A stretch of 19,442 bases of DNA from CAMBDR01 sp046597185 (lineage in GTDB: Bacteria; Pseudomonadota; Gammaproteobacteria; Burkholderiales; Burkholderiaceae_D). Of this stretch, positions 9,201 to 16,971 are shown piece by piece (the first letter of the stretch is position 1; each line of letters begins with the position of its first letter). The notes under the pieces were generated by a model. That model was not told where the DNA came from. It saw only the letters and a program-made list of their open reading frames with translations, and did no database searches. Made by a program: the position numbers and the translations under genes. The stretch covers positions 1-19,442 of the forward strand of contig JBKJLF010000121.1 of NCBI GenBank assembly GCA_046597185.1, read 5' to 3'.

Positions 9201-12200
9201 TGACGGGTACGTTTCTCCCCTCCATCGGGCGCTGGAGCGTTGCCGTCAATAAAGGCACGCAAACCGAAACCCACAGCAAGTACGGCACCGACCGCATGGG
9301 CGCACACAGCATTGTGGATGCGCTGATGACCAATAAACAGGTTGCCGTCTACGACTACCGGAGCGATGGCAAAGGCGGTAGCGTGGCCGTACTGAATGTG
9401 GACGCCACCGCCGCCGCCCAGGGCAAGGCCGACGATCTGGCCGACGCCTTCCAGCAGTGGATATGGGACGACAACGACCGACGCGCCCGCCTGGCACGCG
9501 AGTACAACGACAAATTCAACACCAACGTCGCACGCAAGTACGACGGTTCGCATTTAACGCTACCCGGCCAAAACCCGACGCTGGTATTGCGCCCGCACCA
9601 ACTCAACTGGGTGTACCGTGCGCTGGTGGATGGTATCGGCCTGGCAGACCACGTGGTTGGTGCAGGCAAAACTTTTGCACTCATCGCCACCGCCATGGAA
9701 ATGCGCCGCCTGGGCCTGGCTAAAAAGCCGATTATCACCGTACCCAATCATTTGGTAGGCCAATGGGCCAATGATATTCTCAACCTTTACCCCGGTGCCA
9801 ACGTGCTGGCCGCCAGCCGCAAGGATTTTGTTAAAGATCGGCGCAAGCTGATGTTTTCCAAAATCGCCACGGGCGATTGGGATATGGTCATCGTTGCGCA
9901 TTCGTCCTTCGGGCGCATTCCCGTACCCATCGAAACGGAAAATGCCATCCTGGAAGAACAGATGCGCGAAATTATCGATGCCATCAAAGAAGCCAAGCAA
10001 GACAAAGGCGCAAAGTTCACCGTAAAAGACCTGGAACGTACCAAAGTGCGGGTAGAAGAGCGCATGAAAAAGCTGGCCGACCGCCCGCAGGACGATTTAT
10101 TAAGCTTTGCCGATTTGGGTGTCGATGCGCTGTTCGTGGACGAAGCGCACGAATTCAAAAACCTGTTCTTTTCCACCGCCCTGCAAAACGTGGCGGGCCT
10201 GGGTTCGCCCACCGGATCAAGCCGCGCTTTTGACATGTTCGTTAAAACCCGTTACGTGCTGGGGCGCACCGCTGGCCGCAATGTTTTCTTCGCAACCGGC
10301 ACCCCGCTGGCCAACTCCATTGCCGAAGTGTTCCACATGCAGCGCTTCCTGCAAAACGACACCTTGCGCGAGCGCGGCATTCACCAGTTTGACGCCTGGG
10401 CCAACACCTTCGGCCAAGCCACTGCGGATTGGGAAATGAACGCCGCAGGCAAATTCGTGCAAAAAACCCGCTTCCGCAAGTTTGCCAACCTGCCGGAACT
10501 CAAGGGTATCTGGAACGAAGTAGCCGATACCGTCACCCGCGCCGATTTGATATCCGACGCCAAAAAGCAAGGCCAGCGTTTCCCCCTGCCCAAAATCGCC
10601 ACAGGCAAGGCGCAAAACATCGTTTCCGAACGCAGCCAACAACAGGCCGACTTCATCGGCGTGCCCCAGAGCGTGCTGGACGAGAAGGGCAAGCAAAAAC
10701 ATGATGAAGTCACAGGCCAGCCACTGGTGCAATTTTTACCCGGCACGATCGTCTATAGGTTGGACAATTGGAAGGAAGCCAGTAAAAACAATCCCAAAGA
10801 AATCCCGCTCGCCATTACCGGGGCGGCACGCAAGGCTGGGTTGGATTTTCGCCTGATCGAACCCAGCGCGCCGGATTTTGCCGGGAGCAAGGTCAATGCA
10901 GCGGTAGACCGGATTTTTAGCACATGGCAAGCCAACGACCACCGGGCGGGCACGCAACTGGTGTTTTGTGATTTGTCCGTTCCCAGCAAACACAAGGGCC
11001 GTGCCACCACCGAAGCCGCCGCCAAAGTGCCGACCTTCTTTATCCGTGATGGTGAGACGATTGAACACGTGGCGGGCGTGGCGCTCAACCTGGTCGCCGC
11101 ACCGGATGCGGTGTTTTTCTCCTTCACCCAGGGTAAAAGGGTGGCCATTTATGAACGCACTTCCGGGCTATCCATCGCCAGCGGCACCACCCGGCAAGCC
11201 GCCATCGATACCGCCAATTCAGGCATTGCCAGCATCGGGCAAGACAGGTTCAACCAAAGAATCGCAAACAAAGCCATCCCCACCGAACAGCTTGACGAAT
11301 ATAGAGCACGTTGGGACGAAGCCCAGCAAGCCAAGGAAGACGCAAAAGCAGAAAAAGGCGATAGCGCAGATAATGCCGACAGCGCGGAAAATCCTGAATC
11401 CAGTCAAGAAATCTCACTCGATGAATTGCTGGCCGACAGTGGCGGTTCCTTCTCGGTGTATGACGACATCCGCAGCAAGTTAATCGCCAAAGGCATGCCG
11501 GAAGACCAAATCGCCTTCATTCACGACTACGACACCGACGACAAAAAAGCCGCCTTATTCAATGCCATGAACGCCGGAACCATGCGCGTACTCATCGGTT
11601 CCACCCAAAAAATGGGCGCAGGCACCAATGTACAAGCCAAACTGGTGGCGCTGCACCACATGGACGCCCCATGGCGGCCCGCCGACCTGGAACAGCGCGA
11701 AGGCCGCATCATTCGCCAAGGCAATGAATTCTATGCCGCCGACCCGGACGGTTTTGAAGTGTCCATCTACCGCTACGCCACCAAGCAAACTTATGATTCC
11801 CGCATGTGGGAAATCATCGAAACCAAGGCCCGCGCCATCGAACAATTCAAGCTTGACGCCAGCTTGCGCGAAATTGACGACGTATCCAGCGAATCGGCCA
11901 ATGCCGCCGAAATGAAAGCCGGGGCATCCGGCAACCCGCTCATCCTGAAAGAAATTGGCTTGCGTACCGACTTGCGCAAGCTCGATGCACAGAAAAAATC
12001 ATGGGACAAAAGCCGTTACGACCTGCAAATAAAAATCACCGATGTAACAAACCAAAATGGTTGGGTCTACGACCGCCAACGCACTGCCACCCGCCTTGCC
12101 CGCCAAATCGAAGCCAAAGAAGGCGCAGAACTGCACTTGAATGGCAGAAAGGTGCGTGACATCAAAAAGCTCGACGCCGCCAAAGTCTTTACCGCCTTCA

Positions 12201-15200
12201 TGACGGCAGGCGCAGAAAACGCAGGGCAAGGTGCAGTCGTGGGCCATTATCGCGGCTTTTTTATCAAAGCACTGGATATCGGTGGCCATTCGCTCGGCTT
12301 GACGATGGCATTTGAAGGTGAAGTAGTCGGGCGCACCAGCTATGACGCCGACGATAAATTCTCGATTAGCGGCTTCATGATAAGGTTGGATAATGCCGTC
12401 GATAGCATGAGCCGGATGGTGAGCACGGCCAATCAAGCCGTCAAAACCTTTGAAGCCGATGCCGAACTGGCCAAGGTGGAATTGCAACGCGACTTCCCCA
12501 AAGCCCAAGAGTGGGAAGACAAAAAAGACGAACATAAAGCCGTGGTGGCCGCCTTGCGCGCAGGTAAAACCGAAGTGGCAGCGGAACCTGATGGCGTAAT
12601 TTACCACGATGTACTGACGGCAAAGTATAGAAAAAAATTGATCGCCACAGTCGAAGCCGGGCCGTTAGCCCAAGGTGACGAACCCAAGCGCGCCTATACG
12701 CTTGGCAAACTCAAGGCACTGCGGCGCAAGCTGGATGCAAAAAAACTGACTGAATCCGAGTATTTGTTGGGAATCAGCGAAGTGGTCAATTTAATCCAAA
12801 AGCGCAACGATGCACGCACACCATGCGAGCGCGAAACTGGCCCAGATTGGTTAGAGGAGCGGCTGATTCGCGCAAAACGCCAAGGCGATCTTGACGAAGC
12901 AACGGTTAATTTTGCGTTATGGGCCATACGAAAAAATCCGGTGATTGCCAATCATTTGGGAATCAGTCTGAAGACACCAAAGGGAAATGCTGCAATCGTC
13001 GGCAATTATAATTCCGGCTTGGCGATGATGACCTTATTCAAAAACACGGGTAATGTCGGCACCGTAGTCCACGAAATCATGCACCACACCGAGCGCATGA
13101 TGCCCCAAGCCGTGCAGCGCGGCATCGTCAGAGAGTGGCGACGCGCATGGGCTGACGCATGGAAGCATGGCGACCCCGCTTTGCGCGCCGCGCTGGATGA
13201 CATGCTGACCGCATCGACTGGCGATAAAAAAGCATTTGGCCGGGTAGTGGATGCATTTAAAACGGGCGTGTTGGTCTATGATCGACACTATCAACTCTCC
13301 AACGCTTCCGAATTTTGGGCCGTGAATGCCACCCGCATTTTATCCGGCAGGCATGCCGCGCAAGGTGCCTGGGTGGCGACGGCCAAGCAATGGCTTGGCG
13401 AGCTGCTGCATAATGTCAAGGGATGGCTTGGTCTGCGCAGTGACGCTCCCGTGCTGACCGGGATGCACGCAGTGATGAATGGCGATGGCGAACGCATGGC
13501 AAACAATATGCTGGGCGAGCTTCATGCCGGGGAAAACAGAACTTTGCACGATCTGAGTAACCCACGCCGGGTAACGGAACAATCACAAAAAGACTTGATC
13601 GAAGAATTCGGCAAACCCATCTACAGCAATATGGACTGGTGGGACAAAAGCGTCGGCACCCAATTTCACAAAGCCGAAAAGCACCCGCATTTCAGAAAAG
13701 CCTTTAATTTGGCACTGGCCCGAGAAAACGCCGTTTCTTTAACCGCGATTCGCCCGGCAGAACTGGCCCCGGCCTTCCTGCCCAGGCTGGACGATTTCAA
13801 AAGCGCAGTCAGCACACTAATAAAAGGCAAAAACAAAAGCCAGCAAATGGGCTTGGCGGGTGACGCCATTCTGTCAGGCACTTTATACGGTGAATCGGTA
13901 CTGGATGGCAAAGTCTGGACAGACGATGAACTTCAATCCAAATTCGGCATGGATCAGCACGGCATTGCGCTTTACCGCCAGGCCCGCGCCGCCATCGATG
14001 CCAGCCTGGACGAAGTGGCCGCCGCCGAAGCCTTCGCCGCCCTGCAAATGCTGGTCCCGCGTGGCCTGCGTGAAAAAGTCATCGATGACCCGGCCAATTC
14101 GTTTGACATCATGAAAGAAGCCATCGATTTGCAAATTGATCTGGATAAAATGCGTCTGGAAAAGCTGATGGAAGATGAGGCCCAGCGGGAAGACATCGAA
14201 AAAGCCCAAGCCCACTTGGCCGATGCCATCGAAGCGCGCCGCAAGCTGGAAGAAATCTTCGCCCATACCGCCAATCTCAAACAAGCGGGTTACGCACCGC
14301 TGATGCGCTTTGGCAAAAACTTTGTCTCGGTGGAACAGGTAGACCCGGCAACCGGGCGCATTGCCCTGGACAAAATCACCAAAAAGCCGATTGTTTTATA
14401 CTTTGGCCGCTTTGAAACCAATGGCGAAGCCGAAGCGGATTATTTCCGGCAGCAAGCCAACTATCGCGGCAATGACGAAGTGAGAGTGCAATCCGGCCCG
14501 ATTAACGACGAACGGCACCGCCTGTACCAGGGCGTGTCCGCTGAAACTATCGCCCTTTTTGGCGAAGTGGTGGGCGATGCCAACGCCACCAACCATTTCT
14601 ATCAGGCGGTATTGTCGGAGCGATCCGCGCTGAAACGTCGTCTGGAGCGTAAAAATATCTCCGGCTTTAGCCAGGACATGCCGCGCATTTTGTCCAATGC
14701 CATCACCAGCAATGGCCGCTTCGCTGCCCAACGCTACTACAACCGCGACTTGATGACCTCCATCAAGCGCATTCCCCGCGCCAAGGGTGACGTGCAAAAA
14801 GAAGCGCAGCGCCTGAAAGAATTTATGGACAATCCGCAAGAAGGCGGGGCCATTGCTTCATCACTCGCCTTTGTATGGTTTTTGGGTGGCAATATCGCCT
14901 CTGCCGCAGTCAACGCCACCCAACCCGTGATGATGACGTTGCCGTACTTATCGCAATGGGGCGCAGCCAAAGCCGCTACCGCACTCACCAAAGCGGTGCC
15001 GCAAGCCATGGGCAAGCAACAAATCACCCACACCCAACTGCGCATTGATTTAAAACGCGCAGGTCAAGAAGGCAAAGTCGATGCGCAAGAAATTTTTCAC
15101 CTTTATTCGGTCGGCATTCAAGGCGTGGCCGCGACGCTCACCAACCAATTGGGCAGGCTGCCAGTACTGGGCAGCAAAGTGAAACTCGCATCCGAAGATG

Positions 15201-16360
15201 CCCGTGCCAGACTGATGGCGTTTTCTACGCTGTGGGGCATGCCGTTCGCCATGGTGGAAGGCTTCAACCGCCGCTTGACCTTTATCGCCGCTTGGAATAT
15301 GGCCACCGATGCCAATTTGCCTGATCCGTATGGCTTTGCGGTGAAGGCCGTGGACGCCACTCAGGGCATTTATAACAAAGTCAACCGCCCCAACTGGGCA
15401 CGTTCCACGCCGGGCCGCATCCTGTTCACCTTCACCCAGTTCCGAGTAATGAATGTGGAACTATTGAAGCGCATGGCCACCATGGGCGGGGCCGAAGGCA
15501 AACGCGGTGCGGCCATGTATCTGGCTATCCTGATTCTGGCCGCTGGCGCAGCGGGTTTGCCGTATGCCGATGACATTGACGATTTAATCGACACCGCAGG
15601 CCAATGGTTGGGTTATGGCACCAATATGAAGCGCACCAAACGCGAATGGGCCTATAAAACCTTGGGCAAGGGCTTTGGGGATTTGGCGCTGTATGGCGTA
15701 TCCAGCAAACTACCATTTGACTTTGGCGGGCGGCTGGGCCTGGGCAATATGTTTCCCGCCACGGGTATGGGGAAGCTCTCCAACGAAGGCAACCGCACCC
15801 GCGAGTTTTTGGAGCTGGGCGGGCCAGCCATTGGCGGCTTGGGCCAGCAAGTGCTGGATGCCTATGACGCCGCCAGCATGGGCGACACGGGCAAGGCCGC
15901 AGGCGCATTGATGCCTTCATCAATAAAAAATGCCGCTGCCGGGTTGGATATGGCAAGCACGGGTAAGGCGTTGGACATGAAAGGCAAACTCAAAGCCGAT
16001 GTGAGCATAACGGATGCCATCAGCAAGGGCATAGGCTTCAACCCCACCGTACTGGCCGCCAAAAACCGCGCCAACCTGCCGATTCAGCAAGACATCGCTT
16101 TGCAAAAGGTGGTGGAATCAAACATTGTTGAACTATGGGCGCAAGGTGCGGCCAAGGGCGATCAGGACATGATGAACCGGGCCAAAGCCAAAATGGAGGA
16201 TTGGAATCAAAAGAATCCTGATATGCCTGTGATGATTTCCACCAGCCAGATTATGGGCAAGGCGCGCCAAATCTTGACCCCGACCGATGATCGACTATTG
16301 AAAAACGCCCCGCGTGAAATGCGTGGGCGGGTGGCGGCGGGCTTGGATCAAAGCCGTTAG
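3203..16360 (+). CDS. Giant polyvalent ejected protein: transglycosylase + DarB-like methylase/helicase + metallopeptidase + PLxRFG
   Basis: One unbroken frame encodes 4385 residues. Domains by residue: 75-185, soluble lytic transglycosylase, with GQESNYG (catalytic Glu103) and GARGAGQVMP; about 400-640, Gly/Ala-rich hydrophobic stretches; 650-1055, Pro/Ala-rich linkers and coiled helix; about 1058-1220, small alpha/beta region; 1226-1325, disordered linker; 1330-1620, N6-adenine methyltransferase with EPSLGTGNF (1446-1454) and NPPFG (1512-1516); 2130-2870, SNF2-type helicase with VGAGKT (Lys2156), DEAH (2313-2316), ATGTPLANS (2364 on) and QREGRIIRQG (2831-2840); 2596-2749, a domain inserted in the second helicase lobe; 3230-3390, zinc peptidase with HEIMH (3290-3294) and SEFWA (Glu3370); 3699-3704, PLMRFG, the PLxRFG motif; about 3880-4200, hydrophobic helices. 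The methylase-helicase pair is DarB-like. P1 DarB is packaged and protects injected DNA from type I restriction, and Bcep22-like phages carry comparable proteins of about 4600 residues. Here it occupies the T7 gp16 position. The start lies 12 bases after the previous stop, with only a weak AAAAG site. Confidence 0.9.
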   Translation: MDFPDSSPANTEPPGSPGLATFFQQEARSPLSVANAANAANASASSGLDGFFKQEASTKRAPAKPAAGLTVGGINTGAIDVVAQREGLSATQKQVMGALLGQESNYGKNPATSIDGARGAGQVMPDTFRRYAKAGELIDNPADNLAVMARIVRDLGTQSGDDPARMAVGYFSGSGNINHGSGTAWRKDKTDGNGKSVSSYASDVLARMNVAPATTAAPAPDDASAAKPTSAPPDPLANAPKWASVLAKPEYQAMSASDKAGARQAYFQQFIEPGIAPAQRGYYRTWFEGEANKAELAAQPSLFQSLKTTAGKAATVLADVFLPEKTNTEGVLSGLPQTDPYAGDRYDASVVGFANASKARRAKDAELAALRAYIDAPPTPQMVATEPKFTLKQQLDPINNLSAATLGVGKGFSTLGKYASLLLASPTIARDKLAGDNAASGMMFDNVVKPFDDAMAFYEKNNGQLPQTMGNTVSNGLGDLAATMPAIIATGGGVNPGTKYMTDIAKYAFAQGMRREAVMTLVKGSADTLGNAIVTMSPAAIPAGFERYQKLLHEGVAPGTAAQAAFAEYATTTAMGAIPLWKAGNIETRIATGELGGIGLAAGSTALQNKVLEDYPRLHQNPFDSANIISGGITGGVLAGVMGHQQEGKVTVTRTGQKNLATPPRQEPVFDGTTIDGATGRPEGEPDPHAPRLGERMEPKPYEQAAPETAQPASVPEPAPDVAHPTPPEPAPKPQRTVSDRNILDYADTRYRQLRNAHEGETRESVDEDGQITSTDQPGSGMTAGEAAELAMLQQHRGDVATLAHLYGFNQPGKPKKPPLALAAPAAPAEDVQDPQSIANPKPATHADLIEQRDQAIQAYRAAAVSGDEIAAQAAEQQLEATREQINAVHLDTAKALHEKQVQADQAAQEAKTAATPPPPAAPPQIAPPKTEKEAKARREAAAKATEPATESAVEPAAKAATPPPPTLPRTEKQAQLFRNKLIPDMSDAELVQAKAFYPADHKRAPKIVREIARRADEAANRGAAPYAPLATTQAIPTAPPPAAIPRPPLGKADSLQIGDHVAFTGQVGNDFYHKDEAKVIATRADAVELRKLGSHSDSIWIARSVLNGFNSHAWFVRDAASAAIADSKPILYAELRERLSALGERALAIMEGKLEGTMMGFTVGMRPNDSNLTRQWVDHVVQGFENTVSRLEKRAAKNKAPESSAKPAQPAELAHTEAQPTTGAPNDNPQRRNPHPRPDPVANPASEPPAAAGNERTDVDLAGRLAQEVQATRPAKPDATEIDSPAPATGASERTAQRPEPDPHYPERKIPDGGTAPEAVAAKPHHFTLTDELNFSGQGAKTRYKNNIAAIHVLQELETAKRRATHAEQSVLARYIGWGGLPQAFNPKDTKWAKEFAELQSLLTPAQYSTAASSTRNAHYTAAPVVKAIWAAVQRMGFTHGAVLEPSLGTGNFFGLMPQAGRSKSKLFGVEFDHTTGSIAKHLYPQAHIKAPLGFQDFAITPGSFDLAIGNPPFGAEQLYDKTYPELSKFKIHGYFFAKSVEALRPGGILAMVVSKGLLDANDAQGKAARNWLAAQTRLIGAIRLPNTAFTENANTEVTTDIVFLQKLGNGIKPNANEWTSLGELTDRETSQPIAINQYFVAHPEMMLGEMTLAGSMYRANEATLAARTGDDLSALLAAAIQSLPADIVKTGSSHFIEAQQKINHEIIEQGSAQNGNTAGLDTARLYAHYLQDGKLYQRMHDVNGERQAVPVTLAGRELERMAGMIGLRDLVRRQLALEQDASASESVVDSNRAALSQAYDRFKAANGLLNRQSNKRLFRDDSDAALLLSLEAKYDKGVSQAVAKASGQKPREARAIKATIFTKRVQNPVTSVTRVASAKEAMIASLNERGHIDPAFMEKVYGKSMEQSAQELGDLVFEDPLTSWQPHDLYLSGNVKAALQAARAAAMTDARFERNVSALLKVQPTDIKPSDIFVKIGSPWVAASDYHDFVKQMFGGSMTGTFLPSIGRWSVAVNKGTQTETHSKYGTDRMGAHSIVDALMTNKQVAVYDYRSDGKGGSVAVLNVDATAAAQGKADDLADAFQQWIWDDNDRRARLAREYNDKFNTNVARKYDGSHLTLPGQNPTLVLRPHQLNWVYRALVDGIGLADHVVGAGKTFALIATAMEMRRLGLAKKPIITVPNHLVGQWANDILNLYPGANVLAASRKDFVKDRRKLMFSKIATGDWDMVIVAHSSFGRIPVPIETENAILEEQMREIIDAIKEAKQDKGAKFTVKDLERTKVRVEERMKKLADRPQDDLLSFADLGVDALFVDEAHEFKNLFFSTALQNVAGLGSPTGSSRAFDMFVKTRYVLGRTAGRNVFFATGTPLANSIAEVFHMQRFLQNDTLRERGIHQFDAWANTFGQATADWEMNAAGKFVQKTRFRKFANLPELKGIWNEVADTVTRADLISDAKKQGQRFPLPKIATGKAQNIVSERSQQQADFIGVPQSVLDEKGKQKHDEVTGQPLVQFLPGTIVYRLDNWKEASKNNPKEIPLAITGAARKAGLDFRLIEPSAPDFAGSKVNAAVDRIFSTWQANDHRAGTQLVFCDLSVPSKHKGRATTEAAAKVPTFFIRDGETIEHVAGVALNLVAAPDAVFFSFTQGKRVAIYERTSGLSIASGTTRQAAIDTANSGIASIGQDRFNQRIANKAIPTEQLDEYRARWDEAQQAKEDAKAEKGDSADNADSAENPESSQEISLDELLADSGGSFSVYDDIRSKLIAKGMPEDQIAFIHDYDTDDKKAALFNAMNAGTMRVLIGSTQKMGAGTNVQAKLVALHHMDAPWRPADLEQREGRIIRQGNEFYAADPDGFEVSIYRYATKQTYDSRMWEIIETKARAIEQFKLDASLREIDDVSSESANAAEMKAGASGNPLILKEIGLRTDLRKLDAQKKSWDKSRYDLQIKITDVTNQNGWVYDRQRTATRLARQIEAKEGAELHLNGRKVRDIKKLDAAKVFTAFMTAGAENAGQGAVVGHYRGFFIKALDIGGHSLGLTMAFEGEVVGRTSYDADDKFSISGFMIRLDNAVDSMSRMVSTANQAVKTFEADAELAKVELQRDFPKAQEWEDKKDEHKAVVAALRAGKTEVAAEPDGVIYHDVLTAKYRKKLIATVEAGPLAQGDEPKRAYTLGKLKALRRKLDAKKLTESEYLLGISEVVNLIQKRNDARTPCERETGPDWLEERLIRAKRQGDLDEATVNFALWAIRKNPVIANHLGISLKTPKGNAAIVGNYNSGLAMMTLFKNTGNVGTVVHEIMHHTERMMPQAVQRGIVREWRRAWADAWKHGDPALRAALDDMLTASTGDKKAFGRVVDAFKTGVLVYDRHYQLSNASEFWAVNATRILSGRHAAQGAWVATAKQWLGELLHNVKGWLGLRSDAPVLTGMHAVMNGDGERMANNMLGELHAGENRTLHDLSNPRRVTEQSQKDLIEEFGKPIYSNMDWWDKSVGTQFHKAEKHPHFRKAFNLALARENAVSLTAIRPAELAPAFLPRLDDFKSAVSTLIKGKNKSQQMGLAGDAILSGTLYGESVLDGKVWTDDELQSKFGMDQHGIALYRQARAAIDASLDEVAAAEAFAALQMLVPRGLREKVIDDPANSFDIMKEAIDLQIDLDKMRLEKLMEDEAQREDIEKAQAHLADAIEARRKLEEIFAHTANLKQAGYAPLMRFGKNFVSVEQVDPATGRIALDKITKKPIVLYFGRFETNGEAEADYFRQQANYRGNDEVRVQSGPINDERHRLYQGVSAETIALFGEVVGDANATNHFYQAVLSERSALKRRLERKNISGFSQDMPRILSNAITSNGRFAAQRYYNRDLMTSIKRIPRAKGDVQKEAQRLKEFMDNPQEGGAIASSLAFVWFLGGNIASAAVNATQPVMMTLPYLSQWGAAKAATALTKAVPQAMGKQQITHTQLRIDLKRAGQEGKVDAQEIFHLYSVGIQGVAATLTNQLGRLPVLGSKVKLASEDARARLMAFSTLWGMPFAMVEGFNRRLTFIAAWNMATDANLPDPYGFAVKAVDATQGIYNKVNRPNWARSTPGRILFTFTQFRVMNVELLKRMATMGGAEGKRGAAMYLAILILAAGAAGLPYADDIDDLIDTAGQWLGYGTNMKRTKREWAYKTLGKGFGDLALYGVSSKLPFDFGGRLGLGNMFPATGMGKLSNEGNRTREFLELGGPAIGGLGQQVLDAYDAASMGDTGKAAGALMPSSIKNAAAGLDMASTGKALDMKGKLKADVSITDAISKGIGFNPTVLAAKNRANLPIQQDIALQKVVESNIVELWAQGAAKGDQDMMNRAKAKMEDWNQKNPDMPVMISTSQIMGKARQILTPTDDRLLKNAPREMRGRVAAGLDQSR
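6872..6875 (+). promoter_or_regulatory. Ribosome binding site of the nested gene
   Basis: GGAG lies six bases before the ATG at 6882. It is a cleaner Shine-Dalgarno site with better spacing than that of the giant gene containing it, and it decides the start of the nested 94-residue frame. Confidence 0.55.
6882..7166 (+). CDS. Nested (overprinted) small gene inside the giant gene
   Basis: A 94-residue protein is encoded in the +1 frame relative to the giant gene, from MTTHSDVIHTLGPTQW to KFQMVELPLKL. It has the look of a real soluble protein: mixed hydrophobic and charged residues, several Trp, a heptad-like helix around LPKLIALRQQLEQANEL, and no low complexity. Its codons follow the local style (many CTG, ACC, AAC, CAG, GCG; about four fifths end in G or C by hand count). 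In the same bases the giant frame is Pro/Ala/Glu-rich, with five CGA codons and many CCT, GCT and ACT; only about 30 of 98 codons end in G or C. It has its own GGAG site. It lies exactly between the N-terminal half of the giant protein and its methyltransferase domain. I do not recognise the family. The codon evidence favours a genuine gene, possibly older than the reading frame over it; expression is unproven. Confidence 0.6.
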   Translation: MTTHSDVIHTLGPTQWQTLQASRLPLLVTNELMSIWLEGWPKKFKLLVQQNQMLPKLIALRQQLEQANELRNDPNQTHITLSEKFQMVELPLKL

Positions 16361-16947
16361 CGTTTTGGTTGGGCCAAGTGTTTCTCGGCATGCTGCCACA
16401 AGTAGCCATCCAATTTGGCTTGCGATTGATTTAGCATGGCTACTTGTTCACGAATGAATTGCTGCATCTTCGCATCTTCGGCCATAATGTGGTGTTGTGC
16501 AACCAGCGTTGGCACCAATACTTCCAAACCTGCTATGGCGGTCAGAGAAATCTTCCGGTCTTTGTCGCCAGTGGCATACCCATCCAACACCGCTTGTGTG
16601 CGGGGTGAATTGATAAACCAATTCAGATAGGCTGGCAACACTTTTTCCTTCGAGCGCACGCGAATCAACATCAATGGCGCGCTGCAAATGGTGAGGGGCA
16701 TGATCTGTTTGATCAACACCGCTGTAGTTTGGTGGCCGCGTGGCCGAAAAATCAAATCCCCGACCCACACTGGAAAATGATCGGGTAGCTTGTTGATGTT
16801 GATGCGGTCAAAATCCAGCGTTTGGCCAATTTTATCGGGCCAGGCATCCTTCATTTGAATAACCCTTATGGCGCTGGTGGTATCCTTCGCGCTGCTCCGG
16901 ACGGAGTAGCCGATGTGAATAGTCGCAATGTCGTTTAAAGTATCCAT
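16357..16947 (-). CDS. Half-length type I restriction specificity (HsdS-like) protein
   Basis: The product has 196 residues and a single target-recognition-domain layout of HsdS: an opening IATIHIGYSVRSS, then IRVIQMKDA, VGDLIFRPRG (62-71), ICSAPLMLIRVRS, LPAYLNWFINSPRTQ (104-118), ISLTAIAGLEVLVPTL, and a closing helix (150-188) corresponding to the HsdS conserved spacer helix. Full HsdS proteins have two such halves (about 400 residues); half-size S proteins can act as dimers. In type I systems this subunit recognises the DNA site for an HsdM methylase, but no separate hsdM or hsdR is in the window. It follows the CobO-like gene by 24 bases with an AAGGA site close to the ATG, so the two are probably co-transcribed. 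Its stop codon overlaps the end of the giant methylase/helicase gene by 4 bases on the opposite strand. Whether it partners with a host type I enzyme or with the giant methylase is unknown. Confidence 0.75.
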   Translation of the reverse strand: MDTLNDIATIHIGYSVRSSAKDTTSAIRVIQMKDAWPDKIGQTLDFDRININKLPDHFPVWVGDLIFRPRGHQTTAVLIKQIMPLTICSAPLMLIRVRSKEKVLPAYLNWFINSPRTQAVLDGYATGDKDRKISLTAIAGLEVLVPTLVAQHHIMAEDAKMQQFIREQVAMLNQSQAKLDGYLWQHAEKHLAQPKR

Positions 16948-16971
16948 ATTTTCCTTCGGGCGCGCATGCCC

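Noticed and set aside
11999..12607. A 202-codon minus-strand ORF within the helicase region
   Set aside because: Its Phe/His-rich composition mirrors Lys/Glu and Met/Val codons of the giant gene. The sense strand encodes conserved DarB-like sequence, so this is a shadow.
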